Shown piece after piece: positions 21,601 through 32,226 of a stretch of DNA of 64,000 nucleotides. The DNA is from Choristoneura fumiferana (lineage: Eukaryota; Arthropoda; Insecta; Lepidoptera; Tortricidae). How positions within the stretch are numbered: position 1 is the stretch's first letter; the number at the start of each line of letters is the position of its first letter. The stretch lies in NCBI RefSeq assembly GCF_025370935.1, contig NC_133498.1, forward strand, positions 3,977,483 through 4,041,482, written 5' to 3'. The notes beneath the pieces are model-generated. The model worked only from the letters and a program-made list of their open reading frames with translations. It made no database searches and was not told the origin of the DNA. The position numbers and the translations under genes were made by a program.

Positions 21601-24600
21601 CCGGGGCGGGCCGCCCCCGCCGCCCCCCTTAGCTACGCCACTGGACACGAGCTCAAAGCGCGGAAACCATCCAATGACATGTTCCAGGCCTTCAGCACGC
21701 TTGGCTTCGGGCAGCGCACGACGCCCCCGCTGCCCGCGAAGCCTCCGCTGAAGCCCCCGCCCAGGAAGCACTCCAAGCGGGACGCCTTCCGCACCAACGT
21801 GCTGTTACACGTGCTGCAATTCGTGCAGGATGACACCGAGGTACCGTACTATTTGAGACTGGACAAAACTAAAGCAAAGCCAGCGAGACGAGATATACTT
21901 CATCTTTGTCTGATGGGAATTTCTATTTAAGGTTGTACCCTGAGTTTATCTCTCCGATTTCAACAAAATTTGGGAGGCAGACTCAGTTCATGATTCCGAG
22001 TTGTAAACACGGGGTCTTCAGATGTGTCCCCAAAATATTATACTTATGGATGTGTCCGTTTTGTTACGAATTATTTTTAATAATTTTCGTGTTTGTCATG
22101 ATAGTCATGAACCAATAGAAACGTTTACCTTTACTTGCCCGAATTTCACTTGCCATACCAACGTTTGCCATAAAATATATAGAACCGTGCTGTGTTCAGG
22201 ATTTTTTTAAATGCCATCATATAGAATGCAGTAGGTTAGGTTAGGTTAGTTTAATATCAACTCTGAAGAAATTACTATTTCAGAAATAAATTACTTTATG
22301 GCAAATGAAAATTCTAGAAAACGATACATTCGGACATATGAAATTCGGGCAAACGATGGGGATCCCAATAGAAACTCTTTATTTACCTATCCTCGCTATT
22401 CACTGAGCTGTTTTACTAGAGCTGTGCTGTGCCAGGATAGGTGAATGAAACGTTTCTATTCAGGGCCGGATTTAGGGGGGGGGGGGGCAAACGAGGCAAC
22501 AGCCCCGGAGCCTCCACAAAAGATTTTTCAAATACCGACGAGTGATCACTATTTACATCAATCAGGCAACTAGTAAAATATCAAAATCTCAAATGGCCCT
22601 CATTTTATTTGGAAAATAGTTTGGGCGACGGGAGGGGGGGCTCCACCCCTTAGTTGCCCCAAGGCCTCCAGACCTCTAAACCCGGCCCTGTTCCTATTGG
22701 TTCATGACAAACACATTCCTATCGTAAATACAAACTGAGACATGGATCCACAGAAAAACCAGGAAAAGAGACCAGCACTGGGAATCGAGCCCAGGTCCTC
22801 AGCATTCCGTGCTGCGTGCTATAACCCCTACACCACTGCTGGACAGGAATCTAGACACGAATTTTTCCTATGCATACATATCTCAGGTTGCTTATTTCTA
22901 CTATGCTACTTAAGCAGCAGCACTAGCGACATCTATGTTGCGTCGACAGACGTCACATTCTTTCGGAACCAACCGCTCACCCAGACAAGAGATGTCGCTA
23001 CTTAGCAATCAAATTATGATTGATTTTTTGGAGTCTTTTTGTATTTTTTTATTTCAACTCCAAATTTGTTACTTTTACGGACCCCGTAAACACAAACCAT
23101 AAACACATTCCTCGCACAACTCTGATAGACCCCCCATTGGGGGGCCCCTTCCAGATAGAGCTACTGTTCGATGCGTCCCTCCGGCAGCACGAGCGTCGCT
23201 CCATCCACTCGCTGGTGCACAGCGTGATCGGCGAGCGCGACGTGGGCGCACTGGGCTCCGCCGCGCAGTACCAACTGGTCGCCGACATCGCCAGCTGCAG
23301 CCAGTACGAGCTGGCTACCGTCAGCGACGGCGACCCGCCGCATCGGTAACTACATTATTAATATACATATTCTACTTTAAATGTCCTTTTTACAGACGTG
23401 TCAGAAACGACTTGCTACCAGAAAAGTATATTAGGTGAGGTTAGAACTGCGACCTACGGTTAAACGCAATGCGTTTGACGCTCATCAATTTTGTATCAAA
23501 TAATCTAATTATCAAACGGCAAACATGCGCTTGCCGCTGCTCTCACCGCGTAATGGTGATTTTCCACCGGCGAGGCGAGACAAGACGAAACGAGACGAGA
23601 ATTGAGATTTATATGCATTTTCGCGCGCCCTTGTATAAATAAGCCGTAACCTAACCTACAAAAAGGTTTGAAAACCCCCGACTTTGTCACTTCAAACCCG
23701 ACATGTCTAAGAACTATCGCTAAAAAACCTGATTTCAAATTAAAAAACCGCATTCAAACCGGTCCACCCGTTTAAGAGCTACGGTGCCACAGACAGACGC
23801 CTAGCGGTCAAACTTATAACACCCCTCTTTTTGCGTCGGGGGTTAATAATAATTTTAACAGTTATTTTTTTATTTGCAGTCAAATAAGCATATACAAAGA
23901 AGCCCCGGAACATGTGTATCTAGTGACGCCAGACGACTTCCAACCTAAAGACCCAACTGACGAACCGACACCACAGGGTTCTAACGACAACCATGATAAA
24001 GAAAACGACAGTAAAAAAATGAAAAAAGCCGATGATGAAGCTAAAAATGATGATAATGATGCGAAAGGCATGGACATGGATGACGATGAGAATCCATTTT
24101 TAAAAAGTATAAAGAAGAGTATTAAGAAAGATGAGGAACCTAAGAACATAAGTAACAAGTTTGAGAAGGATTGTAATATAGCTAAAGATGATGTTACTGT
24201 TGAAGAAGTCGGTGTTGAAGCTAAAATGCTGGAGTTTTTCCTTGAATTCGCTGAATCTAAGGCTTATAAAGAGCTAAGGTTTTTGGGTAAATTCACGGCT
24301 GAACAGATGGAGGTTGTTAACAGTCTTTTGAACGATATAGCCGAGTGTATAGAGGACAAAGGTAGTTACAAAGGGAAGAAGGAAGTGTTGAAGGTGTTCA
24401 AGAGCGGTGTGAACTTTCAACTCAAGGAAGGACTAAACGGGACAACTGAGTGAGTATTTTTTTGATTCGCTTTTATGTTAAAACTAGCTGTTGGCCGCGA
24501 CTTTGTCTGTGAAGAATGAGGTTTTCTTAGCAGGCGTGATGTCGCTAGGGCTAGGGGGTCATCGATAAAGTACGTGACACCAATTTTGGCCATTTCTAGC

Positions 24601-25691
24601 CGCCCTCCCTCTTGTCACACGTATCGGTATGAAAATTGCGATTATTTTGTTCCTGTCTTGCTTACGATAAGATCTTTTACTTATTTAACCACATTATCTC
24701 TAGAAATTGAAATTTAATGTCAAAAAAAAAAAATTCACTTAACCTTTCATGTGTTTGAGCACTGATCAAATAAGTGTGAAATTTGAGGCTATCTTTTTCT
24801 AAGGAGGCAAGAATGCAGGGTGCTTTTTACTAAAATTTTATCTAAAATATTTTTTCCTAAAATTTTTTGGTCGAAATTGTTTGGTATAATATTGTATGGC
24901 ATACTTATTTTTTGCATAAAGATTTTTTTGCATACATATTTTTGTGCCTAAAGCACCTTTGGTCTATAATTGTTTAGTTTACATTTTTTATTACTTTTTT
25001 ATTTATTTATATATTCAAATTACAACTTGGGTACTACACATTATATATTCTCGCCAAACTGCTACGTTGTTACTTAAATGCTAAATCCGTAATATTGTTA
25101 GATCGAATTATGATTTAATCTAATATTCAATGTCCTAAAAAAATGAATGAAAAGAATGAATATTTGATACTTGGATAGGCGAAACAGCAAAGCCCTACAA
25201 GAGGGGCTCGGGGGGCGGAGCCCCCCGCAATAAAGAAAACCCAGGTAACATGATTGCTCAACTGTAGGTTAGGTTAGGTTAGTATTGTGCTAAGGCTCGA
25301 AGCGCCTTAACTAGGCGGAATAGGAGCTCCGCCCGTCGACTTCGCCTCAGAGTCGTTAAATTCATATTCGTCATCCAGACAAAATTTGTGGTAACAATAT
25401 TCGGAATAACAATTTTATACCTATATAATGCATTCGATACAAATGTTATACTAAACAATTTTTCGACCAAAAAATATTATGAAAAACAATTTCGACCTAT
25501 CAATTTTCGACATTTCAAACCTGTTTTTTACCTTCCGCATTCGAAATAATTCACGGCAAACTGTCCGATCCCCGATTATAATAGACATTAATGCCTCTGG
25601 TTTGAGATTGGTTATATTTATAGTAACTCGTTGTTCACACTTATATTTTTCATTTCACAGAATCCACAAAGTGCCGCCTCCTCGCAAATAA
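15654..25691 (+). CDS. G-patch and R3H domain protein, NKRF-like
   Basis: Likely nuclear RNA-binding or RNA-helicase-cofactor protein. Exons: 15654-15961, 17132-17344, 17638-17725, 21652 (or 21688)-21840, 23155-23345, 23880-24449 and 25661-25691. All phases join, giving 529 residues, or 517 with the alternative exon 4 start. A G-patch core lies at about 175-203 (KMGWQGGALGK, then GIVEPV). The R3H signature R280-x3-H284 sits in HERRSIHSLVHS. Residues 345-410 are a K/D/E-rich linker. The C-terminal block around EFFLEFAESKAYKELRFLG is not recognised. G-patch followed by R3H is the order in NKRF-type factors, but no dsRBD is seen, so the name stays provisional. An in-frame TAA at 15645 supports the start. 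Exon 4 abuts a hAT-like transposon. Confidence 0.85.
17467..17608. mobile_element. Palindromic MITE, family A, next to G-patch gene exon 3
   Basis: Ends AGGGGCTGTTTCACCATCC and AGCAGCCCCT with the arm TTAACTGATGGTTAAATGTG mirrored as CACATTTAACCGTCAG. It ends 30 bases before the exon 3 start, so its right end falls in the branch-point zone. Confidence 0.75.
17735..17960 (-). mobile_element. Retroposon family D copy, G-patch intron 3
   Basis: A T run after the donor site, then TGTCTCCTGATGGTAAGAGG, AACCTAGAGGCCTAAGATGG and AATTTCACCGGCTGTCTTAC. The 3' end (poly(A) on minus) begins about 10 bases inside the intron. Confidence 0.75.
18440..18783 (-). mobile_element. LINE 3' region with (TAA)n end
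   Basis: Contains TTTACTCAGTAAATAGGC, GCAATGGGCAATTTGCA and AATGCGCCGCAAGAAACTTGG, then (AAT)n and ACAGGGATGTATGGGGTCCC. The same order, reversed, is at 43255-43460. Confidence 0.6.
19083..19543 (-). mobile_element. LINE reverse-transcriptase C-terminal fragment (CR1/L2-like)
   Basis: Two minus-strand frames, offset by one shift, read KLYKTYVRPLLEYAFQVWNP and LLERVQRRATKMV, then LGLTTLDRRRQRGDLIETYK and RRHFLGNRVVKQWNSCP. This order is standard for CR1/L2-type reverse transcriptase ends. It is broken by at least one frameshift near 19325 and is 5'-truncated. Confidence 0.8.
19505..21075 (+). repeat. Array of about a dozen RTE-tail repeats, about 115-120 bases each
   Basis: Units carry TCCCGTGGGAATATCGGG, TAGCCTATGTGTTATTCCAG, CAGCTACCTACATACCAA and ATTTCATGACTCTAAGCCCA. 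The last unit runs into the normal end: CCGTCCAGCCGTTTCAGCGT, CACTCACTCACTCA and TTTATAATATTAGTAGGAT. An isolated SINE piece sits at 20263-20360. Local expansion of a retroelement 3' segment. Confidence 0.75.
21228..21556. mobile_element. Foldback family E copy
   Basis: Begins TTAAATATATTGACCCGGAT and ends with GTGAGTTATCCGGGTCCAAT and ATATTTAATGAGTGAGTCTC, with a diverged centre (GTAGCACACAACACTAACAA). Nested in the hAT-like element. Confidence 0.65.
22100..22370. repeat. Irregular repeats with a TTAGG telomere-type block (G-patch intron 4)
   Basis: Words such as GAATTTCACTTGCCAT, TTTGCCATAAAAT, TTTATGGCAAATGAAA and ATGAAATTCGGGCAAACG recur on both strands at uneven spacing. 22232-22249 is TAGG(TTAGG)2TTAG, three and a half units of the insect telomere repeat. 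Confidence 0.5.
22461..22690. mobile_element. Short hAT-like MITE, 230 bases
   Basis: The ends CAGGGCCGGATTTAG and CTCTAAACCCGGCCCTG form an inverted repeat. Flanking octamers TTTCTATT and TTCCTATT match at 7 of 8. It sits inside the AATAGAAACG-type MITE (family I), splitting CGTTTCTATT from GGTTCATGAC. Confidence 0.8.
22725..22960 (-). mobile_element. tRNA-derived SINE copy
   Basis: Same family as 8694-9080: CTGGGAATCGAGCCCAGGTC (B box on minus), CTATAACCCCTACACCACTG and CCTATGCATACATATCTCAG. It lies in G-patch intron 4, about 190 bases before exon 5. Confidence 0.7.
24480..25650. repeat. G-patch intron 6: retroelement scraps and irregular repeats
   Basis: Starts with an AACTAGCTGTTGGCCGCGAC-type RTE-like tail fragment. 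24830-25520 has phrases such as CTAAAATTTTATCTAAAATA, TTTTTTGGTCGAAATTG and TTTTTCGACCAAAAAATATT that answer each other on opposite strands. It includes GGGGCTCGGGGGGCGGAGCC (25204 on) and a (TTAGG) block at 25265-25282. No exon is seen. Confidence 0.5.
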
Positions 25692-25725
25692 GCTCGAGAA
25701 ATAGTAAATATATAGTTTTAAGCTG

Positions 25726-25731
25726 AATAAA
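25726..25731 (+). promoter_or_regulatory. Poly(A) signal of the G-patch/R3H gene (AATAAA)
   Basis: Canonical AATAAA 35 bases after the stop codon at 25691, supporting the very short last exon (31 coding bases). Confidence 0.65.
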
Positions 25732-25824
25732 TATGTGTACAGATTTTAAAAACGCTGCCAACGTGACAATGTCAAACATGAATATTTTATTAGTCATTTT
25801 AGTATGATCCCTGTGACTGAATGC

Positions 25825-25950
25825 CATCATCATCATCAGCCGGAAGACGTCCGCTGCTGGACAAAGGGAGGTGCCTTCGATTAGAACGCTAGAATGAACG
25901 ACAAATCGCCACTTGCATCTCATGTGTTGCCCACAACTCTCGCTATGTCA
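25825..25950 (-). mobile_element. LINE 3' end scrap
   Basis: CCATCATCATCATCAGCCGG then AGACGTCCGCTGCTGGACAA is the usual minus-strand reading of an RTE-type tail (QQWTS-like end plus ATG repeats). Confidence 0.5.
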
Positions 25951-26069
25951 TTCCACGTATTAGTAGGCTTTTACAAAAACCGGGCTTTGCCACGCGAAGC
26001 CGGGGCGCGACGCTAGTATATGTATCATACTTTCGTGAAAAAATATCTTACTGATAGTGAACATCACAT

Positions 26070-26231
26070 TTAACCTTTTCGCCGGCACGTCAGATACAAA
26101 AGACATCACCCATACACCAGGCTTCTATATTGCAATGCCTAAAATTGAACCTTAACGCAATTGAACGAAGGTTGCTTTTGCATTTGATGTAATGGACGTA
26201 TATATGAGTCGTTGGCGTCCAAAAAGGTTAA
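26070..26231. mobile_element. piggyBac-like MITE flanked by TTAA
   Basis: The ends TTAACCTTTTCGCCGGCACG and, reversed, TTAACCTTTTTGGACGCCAA are flanked by TTAA at 26070-26073 and 26228-26231. A second copy is at 26616-26793. Shared core: GAACGAAGGTTGCTTTTGCA. Confidence 0.65.
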
Positions 26232-26615
26232 ATTTGACGCATAGTTTAAACGGTCTAAGCGTACCTACATATGTTTATTTCAAACTTTATATAGTTTGGA
26301 CGGGACGATCGAACGTACGGATGATCTAAGCGTACCTATAGGATGAGATGATGATGATTTGACACTTACGCTGTAGAAGAGCTTTAATTACAAGTCACAA
26401 GGATCATCAATTCATCAAAAATGACTAAATTCTATGCAGTACTTTTGTACAGGCAATTTTTAAGGCGATTCGTTGCCGGCAATAATCACCAGATATCGAG
26501 TTAAGGATCGACCACACCGATCCTTAAAATAATTTTGACCCACCGTAACCGTTTTTTTTTTTAATTTAAAATAACAAAATCAATTATCTTTTGTCGCAGA
26601 AAGATATTAACTTTA

Positions 26616-26793
26616 TTAACCTTTTCGCCGCTACGTCAAATACAAAAGACATCGTTCAGACATCACCCCTACGTAATACAATACATAATTGAACGAAGGT
26701 TGCTTTTGCATTGAAGTAATGGACGTATATATAGGTCATCGGCGTGGAACCTGCGGTGCGTATAATATGAGTCGTTAGCGTCGAAAAGGTTAT
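26616..26793. mobile_element. piggyBac-like MITE, second copy
   Basis: Starts TTAACCTTTTCGCCGCTACG, shares GAACGAAGGTTGCTTTTGCA and TAATGGACGTATATATAGG with the copy at 26070, and ends TCGTTAGCGTCGAAAAGG followed by TTAT, a one-base decay of TTAA. Confidence 0.65.
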
Positions 26794-27674
26794 AATCAAG
26801 GAGTTTAGAAAAATATCGCCTGTTGTCCTAGACGCAGCCCATGGCCGGGGGGGGGGGGATCATGACCCCCCATAACCCACCTCTGGGTCCTTCCTTGCCA
26901 ATGCTGCTCGCTGATTGGTTGTTACAAACTACGCGAGTTATTGGCTAGCAAAAATAATTTTGCTAATCAGAAAGGAGTTCTCGCTTCTTATTGCATACAA
27001 AGATTTAGAAGTTCAGGCTGCGTGCGAGGAATGTTTGTCATGAATCAATAGAAACGCTTAATTTACCTGTCGCTCAGCGCAGCTCCAGTGGAAACAACTA
27101 AGCGGAGCGAGGTTAGGTAAATGAAGCGTTATTGCTTCTTTAGAACCACATTCCTCGCTACGCTTCCTTGCATATCTCTGGTGGGAACACAGCCTTAGAT
27201 ACGCCCTTATCATACTTTGACCGCGCCGAAATGTGTCAACTCCGAAATGAGTGAGCTCACTCATTTGGAATTATGACAGAGAAAGTGTTGGCAATTGCCG
27301 TAAGACAGAAAGAGATGGCAGTACTTTCTCAGTACCTACCGCGCCGTATGGTCTAATGTTACTACACTTTTTCGTTGCAAGACATATTATCTAAACTTCT
27401 AAATCTTTGACTGGATAGCGAATTATTGCTGCAATACTGTACTGTTGGAAAGAGAAAGCTGACGATTTCAATTTTAACCTCGATTTTTAATAAAAAAAAT
27501 ATCTGGGAAAATATTGCTTAAAGTAAATACTTATTTAATAAGTAAATGTATGTATTTAACATATAATTAGGATTATTGTTAAGGAAAGAGGTGGATAGAC
27601 AACTTCCATGTTTGTTGAGACTGTGTTTGTCTCTTTCTTACTTGACAACAGTAAGCGAGAGCGATAGAAGCCTC

Positions 27675-27871
27675 AATGAGGGGTTTTCGGCAGGTGAAAT
27701 ATCGCTAGATGGCGTTAGTATTGTGACGTCCGTTTGACGTTTCTGTCACGCTTGTGATTGGTTAAATATCTAAATGAGCCAATCGCAAGCAAGACTGAAA
27801 CGTCAAACGGACCGCACGATACCAACGCCATCTAACGATAGTTCTCCTGTCGAAAAGGATAAACCCTCATT
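27675..27871. mobile_element. Palindromic MITE family G (CTAGATGGCGTTAGTA)
   Basis: Arms TGAGGGGTTTTCGG, TCGCTAGATGGCGTTAGTAT and CGTCCGTTTGACGTTT mirror on the right. Relatives: 30833-31000 and 63361-63530, and a partial near 60630-60722. Confidence 0.75.
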
Positions 27872-28289
27872 CCTGAGAAACCCATTTTTCTCAGTGGTAC
27901 AACGTCCTATGTATCAATTCTAGAATAACGTATTTCAACGCTACGCCTTTTGTCCAAGATTTATTTTTGCATGCACTAGAAATGGCACATAGGATGTTTG
28001 AAAATTGAATCTGTCCGCCCTTTTTGTTATTGTATCTTAAATTTAATAATTCGTCGATGTTACTGCGTTATTGGATAAAAATAAAAGATTTTGATGAAAT
28101 TTCGCGCTGAATACAAAACGGAAAATATTTTTTGTATGTAGAAGTAATGGTAAATCTGAGGATTATTATATTTATGTTGTACTACGTTTATTTTACCTTT
28201 ACATATGGTAAATTGGGTGTTTTTGGAGAAACAGCACTAAAAATATTACCTTATTACATTATGTTCGAAGAAAGTTGATGAAAATATTA

Positions 28290-28590
28290 AACCGGCGAAA
28301 CGCGAGCCGGACTCACGCACGAAGGGTTCCGTATCATCTATATTTATTAGACATTAGCAAAAAACGGCAATAAATCGTGTTTGTTGTACGGGAGCCCCCT
28401 TTAATATTTATTTTATTCTGTTTTTAGTATGTGTTATAGCGGCCACAGTTATACATAATCTGTGAAAATTTCAACTGTCTAACTATCACGGTTCATGAGA
28501 TACAGCCTGGTGACAGACGGACGGATGGACAGCGAAGTCTTAGTAATAGGGTTTCCGTTTTTACACTTTGGGTACGGAATACGGAACCCT
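28290..28590 (+). repeat. Dispersed repeat family H (GCCGGACTCACGCACGAAGG)
   Basis: Starts AACGCGAGCCGGACTCACGC, then AAGGGTTCCGTA, and ends CAGACGGACGGATGGACAGC and GGTACGGAATACGGAACCCT. Related starts or ends lie at 46793-46840, 52625-53204 and 59740-59810. No ORF. Confidence 0.55.
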
Positions 28591-28805
28591 AAAATTTGAT
28601 ATAATTTTACCGATGCATGAAACTCGAGTGGCCCTTATTGTCTTTTAACAAGTATATACAATATACATAATAGCTTTTCGCATTTCTTTCATACAAAAAA
28701 GTCCATATTGTGTTTAAATAACAAAAAAAATGTTTAAGTAGGTAGGTCAGTATCTTTATTTTCAGAGTAACTTATTCAGGATGAATGCTTCGCTGTTGCT
28801 TATTA

Positions 28806-29032
28806 TAAAACTTTTTTTTTATTCCACTGGATGGAAAACGAGCAAGTGGGTCTCCTGATGGTAAGAGATCACCCACCACCCATAGTCACCTGCAACATCA
28901 GGGGGATTGCAGATGCGTTGCCAACCTAGAAGCCTAAGGTGGGATACCTTAAGTGCCAGTAATTTCACCGGCTGTCTTGATCTCCACGCCGAAACACAAC
29001 AGTGCAAGCACTGCTGCTTCACGGCAGGATTT
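28806..29032 (-). mobile_element. Retroposon family D copy
   Basis: T run then ATTCCACTGGATGGAAAACG, GGGTCTCCTGATGGTAAGAG and AATTTCACCGGCTGTCTTGA. Ends abruptly after CACGGCAGGATT, so it lacks its 5' end. Confidence 0.75.
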
Positions 29033-29929
29033 ATAAAAGAGCTTGAATACCGTATTGTATTCGTAAAATGAACGAAGTATTCTTAACTCATAAGTTGATG
29101 CAAATAGTGTAAAATATTTAGTAAATAGGTTAGTTCGATACAGGCAGCTCTCCTAGAGTATATAAATAACATATGTACATGTTTGTCCTCGTAATTTTAA
29201 AGCCTCTCTCTTTCTTTGAAATGTTAACACCAGTGCTAAAGATAAGGACAAAAGATAGGAATGGTACCTACTTTGAAAAAAGGTCGTATCTCAAAATCGA
29301 GAACTTTCTAAATTAATTTTATTCAGTGCATTTTATGGTTGATTTTAGTTTACTCATCGACATTTGTGATACGAACTTTTCAAATCCAACTGGCGTTCAG
29401 GTTTTAAAGAAATGACCAGAGCATTATAGGCTTGTGGAGTATTTTCATAAACTTCTGAACAATTAATATAGGCTAATCTTTATTTTTGCAATTTTTTTTT
29501 TTTTGTAAAACGGACTCGCGTGTAGAAACTCCCTTGCGAAATCGTCATTGATGTATTGCTGTTAGTTGGCCAATCATATTGTGAATATGTTTTACAAAAT
29601 GGCCGATTTTAGACAAAATAAAATTTTGCAATTCGATAAACAAAGTAACTGAACGGTATACCGGTAACCTTATTCAACAGCTGAAGTACCACAGCTAACA
29701 CTAGATTTAAGACGTGCGTTATGTTCATTATATTTAATATGAGTGAGTCTCAAGGTAGTTTAATGTTCAAAGTACTTTAATGTATTAAACAATTATATTT
29801 ATTAGTATTTTCGTTTTAACAACGAACTTCCGTGGCCCCTGTTTTATTTTGGGCGGTATAGGTTTTGGTAGGTATGTCAGTTACCGTTAATTAAAAACCA
29901 TTAGGGCCTATGCTAGCTGGCGCGGGTGC

Positions 29930-30036
29930 AGGTACAATCCTATGCACGCGCGCGCGCAGTCAGCGCTGCTCATACTATTGTTCAACAGGCGGCCACCCGC
30001 GCGTGCAAACCGCGTCAGCCAGCATAGACCCAGACT
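29930..30036. mobile_element. MITE family C, intact
   Basis: The ends GGGCCTATGCTAGCTGGCGC and GCGTCAGCCAGCATAGACCC are inverted. The middle has GCACGCGCGCGCGCAGTC and GCGCTGCTCATACTATTG. It is the reference copy for the interrupted ones at 8015 and 52528. Confidence 0.8.
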
Positions 30037-30579
30037 AACCCCCTTATTCATAAACGACAATCAAACCTATTTTAGTTAAAATGCCGCTAAAATTCGTTTG
30101 TCCTTATCTGTCACTTCGACATTTGTATTTGTTAGAAAGGGACAAAGCATTTGTCAGTTAACATAGGCTTGTTAAGTTTTATGAATAAGGGGGTATGCCT
30201 TTATTTTGAAACCGGTTTTTGAATGTCGGTTTTAGAAGTGTTCGATAACCAAGGGAGAGTCTCATTTTACTAATAAAGATTAATAATCGACTATTTTGTG
30301 TCAAAAAATCCAATTTAACTTTTTTTTTTGTCAAACTGACTTGCAAGCAAGTATAATCTTAGTTTAATTTGCCGTGTAAATAAAATTGAATCTTAAGGCC
30401 ATTCTTTGGTCGATTATTACTTGTTTAGTTACCATCAGACTTATAAAGTGGAATCCCGAGAGAACCAGCCCTAGCTTCAATGAGTCCGCCCCGCTCGCGG
30501 TGGAAACAGGGCTTAAGAGTGCTTTTATATATTTGAGTATTTTTACAAAATATCTGATGGTAACTGTACACTCCTAGCA

Positions 30580-30745
30580 TGTACAGTCGAGGAAACTATC
30601 TAAATCGCGTACTAGGGCACCTTTTCATAATCAATTTTGCTATGATTTCTTTGATAGATGTATAGAATGTCAATATAACGTCAGAAACACAAAGGCTCCA
30701 CCCTGGTACGCAATTCTGTTTCTTTAACTGTGCGTAGTGTTTACG
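30580..30745. mobile_element. MITE with TACAGTCGAGG end
   Basis: Arms GAGGAAACTATCTAAATCGC and AGGGCACCTTTTCATA face AAGGCTCCACCCTGGTACGC and TTCTGTTTCTTTAACTGTG. Same family as 1109-1266. Confidence 0.55.
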
Positions 30746-30832
30746 CAACGTTCAAAGTTGGAGCAATGCCTTCCACACTCAAGGTAATATTGAGCACGAA
30801 TTAATAATAACGTTTTTGACAACATTTATCAA

Positions 30833-31000
30833 CGAGGGTTTTCACAGAGGCGAAATATCGCTAGATGGCGTTAGTATCGTGAGGACCTTTTGACGTTTGA
30901 TTGCGATTGGCTCATTTAGTTATTTAACCAATCACGAGCAAACGTCTAACGGATCTCACGACACTAACGCCATCTAGCGATATTTCTAAAAACCCTCATT
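30833..31000. mobile_element. Palindromic MITE family G copy
   Basis: CGAGGGTTTTCACAGAGGCG then CGCTAGATGGCGTTAGTATC, mirrored by ACTAACGCCATCTAGCGATA and AAAAACCCTCATTG. Confidence 0.8.
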
Positions 31001-31499
31001 GACATACATTTTATGAACTGTCAAATCACGATTTTCCTATAGATCTCTGGCAATACCAGGTGAGGTCACTTATTTGAAAACTCAATTGATTTACTATTTT
31101 TATTTGTTTCAAATCAACATTTCAATAAAAATCAAATTTGACAGTTATTGGATGATAAAATGTCACAATGACGAGGTTCTGTGTGGTGGCCTAGGAATCG
31201 AAATTGGTTTACATAGGTACTACTAATAAAAAACAAAGAATATAAATTCTAACTTGACTGTACTTGACTGTTTTATTTTATTTTTCAAAATAAAAAGTGC
31301 AAAGTGTCACGATGTTTACGAAGTCTGTTCATTATAGTTTTCGTAAGCAAATGGAATTAATCAAAATAACGTGAGTGTGGAGGGGCATGTTTCGCGCTTG
31401 GCTGAGTGGGTCTTTATAGCTTTAAAGTAAAATAAGTTAGTTTAAGTTATTCACTGAACTCAACTGCGTATACGAGGTATTTTAGTTAATGCATTTTAG

Positions 31500-31985
31500 A
31501 CTGTGTTTCCACCAGAGATGTGCGAGGATGTGTTGCGAGGTGTTTTTTTTATTCTACTGGATGGAAAACGACCAAGTGGGTCTCCTGATGGTAAGAGATC
31601 ACCACCGCCCATAGACACCTGCAACACCAGGGGGATTGTAGATGCGTTGCCAACCTAGAGGCCTAAGATGGGATACCTCAAGTGCCAGTAATTTCACCGG
31701 CTGTCTTACTCCCCACGCCGAAACACAACAGTGCAAGCAGTGCTGCTTCACGGCAGGATTAGCGAGCAAGATGGTGGTAGCAATCCGGGCGGATCTTGCA
31801 CAGGGTCCTACCACCTGTAAAGTGTGTGTTGTGATGAACCAATAGAAACGCTTCATTTACCTATTCTCGCTCCGCCGAGCTGTTTCCACTAGAGCTAAGC
31901 TGAGCGAGGATAGGTGAATGGAGCGTTTCTATTGGTTCATGACAAACACATTCCTCGGAACACATCGTCGCACATCTTTAGTGCA
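31500..31985. mobile_element. MITE family I interrupted by retroposon D (31541-31826)
   Basis: Outer inverted pieces TTTCCACCAGAGATGTGCGA and CGTCGCACATCTTTAG lie on either side of a full retroposon D copy on the minus strand (T run at about 31541, CTACCACCTG near 31815). The right part, 31838-31960, is a palindrome of CCAATAGAAACGCTTCATTT and ATGGAGCGTTTCTATTGGTT. Confidence 0.7.
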
Positions 31986-32055
31986 AAAGCTATGGGCTGT
32001 CGTTCATTAGGCATGTTCGCCAACACTAAGGGTACAGTCGCTAACATAAACGTTA

Positions 32056-32226
32056 GAACCGTCTTGGTGCTAAAAAAACATATCGTCACTACTTTGAAAA
32101 ATCTCGTATCTAAAATCAATATGTCAACAAAATTGAACCTTGACGTAATGTTCATAAGGTCTACTCAGAAAAATGATCTACTTTGTGATACGAGTTTTTT
32201 TTAAAGTAGTGACGATATTTTTATTG
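32056..32226. mobile_element. Palindromic MITE (ATATCGTCACTACTTT)
   Basis: The left arm ATATCGTCACTACTTTGAAA and the right arm TTTAAAGTAGTGACGATAT pair. A degenerate relative spans about 29270-29390 (GGTCGTATCTCAAAA ... GTGATACGAACTTTTC). Confidence 0.7.

Larger units (their letters stand above)
18278..21643. mobile_element. hAT-like transposon with nested retroelements, abutting exon 4
   Basis: The ends CAGTGGCATAGCTA (18278) and TAGCTACGCCACTG (to 21643) form a 13/14 inverted repeat. Flanking octamers GACACAAG (18270-18277) and GACACGAG (21644-21651) differ at one base, the 8-base duplication typical of hAT elements. The same ends bound the clean element at 54949-55871. No transposase frame is left; the inside is filled with LINE, RTE-tail repeats and a family E foldback. 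Confidence 0.75.

Noticed and set aside
23880..24158. 92-residue Ser/Leu-rich minus-strand frame
   Set aside because: Antisense of the acidic, lysine-rich exon 6 of the G-patch gene.
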